Positions 5,291-6,201 of a stretch of 6,201 bases of DNA are shown here, one piece after another; position 1 is the stretch's first letter; every line of letters begins with the position of its first letter. Source of the DNA: Chloroflexota bacterium. Lineage in GTDB: Bacteria > Chloroflexota > Anaerolineae > Caldilineales > Caldilineaceae. The DNA lies in contig QEUW01000433.1 in the NCBI GenBank assembly GCA_003577005.1, positions 1 to 6,201 of the forward strand, in the 5' to 3' direction. A program made the translations under genes and the position numbers. Below the pieces are notes generated by a model. That model searched no databases and had not been told where the DNA came from. It saw nothing but the letters and a program-made list of their open reading frames with translations.

Positions 5291-6201
5291 TCAATTCGGC
5301 ACATGCTCTGTTTCCGGCTGGATGTAGCGCATGTTGATATAGGTCAGGGTAAAGATCACGGCAAAGATCGCCGTTCCAATGGCGCAGGCGTAGCCAAAGC
5401 GGCCATCCTGAAACGCAGCTTCATACATCAACAGGCCAGGCACCATTGACGAGTAGCCGGGGCCGCCGTTGGTCATAATCAGAATCAGCACAAAGGATTG
5501 TAGCGAGAAGATCACGGTCAGGATTAGCAGCAGCTTGATCTGCCCCATGATCAGATGCAGATCGACCAGCCAGAAGCGGCGAAGCCCCGTGGCGCCATCG
5601 ACGCTGGCAGCATCCAGAACCTCGTGGGGGATATTTTGCAGGCCAGCCAGGTAGATCAGAAAGTTGATGCCCGCGATCCAGGGAAATCCTACCAACGCCA
5701 GGCTAAGCAGCACCGTCCGGTGGCTGCCAAGCCACTCGTTGGCCAGGAACCCCAACCCGATATTGGTCAGCAGCACGTTGGCCAGGCCAATCGAGGGATT
5801 GAAGATAAACTGCCAGATCAGGTAGATCACCACCTCGGGGACGACCAACGGGATGACGAACAGCACGCGATACCAGTACTGCCAGCGCCGGCTCGCCAGG
5901 TGAAAGACCAGTTCCGCCGCCAGCAGCGGGGTAGTCAGGACGATCAGGATGCGGGCGCCGGTGAGGATCAACATATTGTCGATGCTGGCCCGCATGACGC
6001 TGTCGCGCATCATGCGCTCGAAGTTGCCGAGCCCGATCCAGCGGGGTGGGCTAAAGCCATCCCACTGGAAAAAGGAGAGCTCGACGGCTTTATAGGCCGG
6101 ATAGTACATAAAGACCAGCAAAAACAGCACCGTCGGCAGAAGAAAGAGATAGAGTGGCGCTTTCCGCCGCAACTCTTCCCATACTGTACGTTGGCGGGCG
6201 C
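5291..6201 (-). CDS. Carbohydrate ABC transporter permease (MalF/UgpA type), 5' end probably outside the window
   Basis: Partner permease of the CUT1-type importer. About 293 residues can be read from a TTG at 6172-6170, but the frame stays open to the right edge (ARQRTVWEELRRKAPLY...), and such N-terminal tails are usual in this family. The TTG has no properly spaced Shine-Dalgarno site, so the true start is probably beyond 6201. Counting from the TTG, about six membrane segments lie near 7-27, 68-90, 104-122, 154-177, 212-235 and 262-283. The EAA-like loop is at 184-206 (EVLDAASVDGATGLRRFWL), but the usual Pro after it is His206 (LVDLH). TNGGPGYSS at 234-242 is the MalF/UgpA signature. A binding-protein gene would be expected upstream, beyond the window. 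Confidence 0.9.
   Translation of the reverse strand, partial: ARQRTVWEELRRKAPLYLFLLPTVLFLLVFMYYPAYKAVELSFFQWDGFSPPRWIGLGNFERMMRDSVMRASIDNMLILTGARILIVLTTPLLAAELVFHLASRRWQYWYRVLFVIPLVVPEVVIYLIWQFIFNPSIGLANVLLTNIGLGFLANEWLGSHRTVLLSLALVGFPWIAGINFLIYLAGLQNIPHEVLDAASVDGATGLRRFWLVDLHLIMGQIKLLLILTVIFSLQSFVLILIMTNGGPGYSSMVPGLLMYEAAFQDGRFGYACAIGTAIFAVIFTLTYINMRYIQPETEHVPN

Overview
The window looks like bacterial chromosome, moderately GC-rich, with sigma70-type promoters and Shine-Dalgarno sites. The integron-type integrase, luciferase-like monooxygenase, thioredoxin/Rdx protein and CUT1-type sugar permeases would fit an environmental bacterium such as a Chloroflexota (Anaerolineae/Caldilineae-like) member. 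That assignment is inference; nothing here proves the phylum.

Layout. (1) Positions 1-520 hold no confident gene, but contain a near-consensus leftward promoter (TTGACA-17-TATACT, minus strand, 326-354), an extended -10 promoter pointing right, and repeated CTGTCA words. (2) 521-1483 (+) encodes a full-length tyrosine recombinase with the signature of integron integrases (IntI), including the IntI-specific extra domain and all catalytic residues. The leftward promoter has the position and direction of an integron cassette promoter, so any attI site and cassettes would lie toward or beyond the left edge. No attC site is visible here. (3) 1548-1681 is a compact 134-bp element with 19-bp terminal inverted repeats (18/19), a perfect 21-bp inner inverted repeat and a flanking direct repeat. 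It looks like a MITE, a non-autonomous transposon. (4) A clear promoter (1717-1745) precedes three co-directional genes (1815-4350): an FMN-dependent luciferase-like monooxygenase, an L-2-amino-thiazoline-4-carboxylate (ATC) hydrolase family protein, and a fusion of a thioredoxin-fold domain with a C-terminal SelW/SelT-like Rdx domain. (5) A strong hairpin at 4374-4406 separates this operon from convergent genes. (6) 4445-6201 (-) encodes the two permeases of a carbohydrate ABC importer; the upstream permease runs to the right edge.

How the genes may work together. The three-gene operon suggests a flavin/thiol theme: an oxygenase, a hydrolase of a cyclic cysteine precursor family, and a redox protein. 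A role in oxidising or salvaging an organosulfur compound is a reasonable hypothesis but is not shown by sequence. The permease pair would import a sugar or oligosaccharide with a binding protein and ATPase not in the window. The integrase with its divergent promoter and the adjacent MITE mark the left third as the mobile, less ordinary part.
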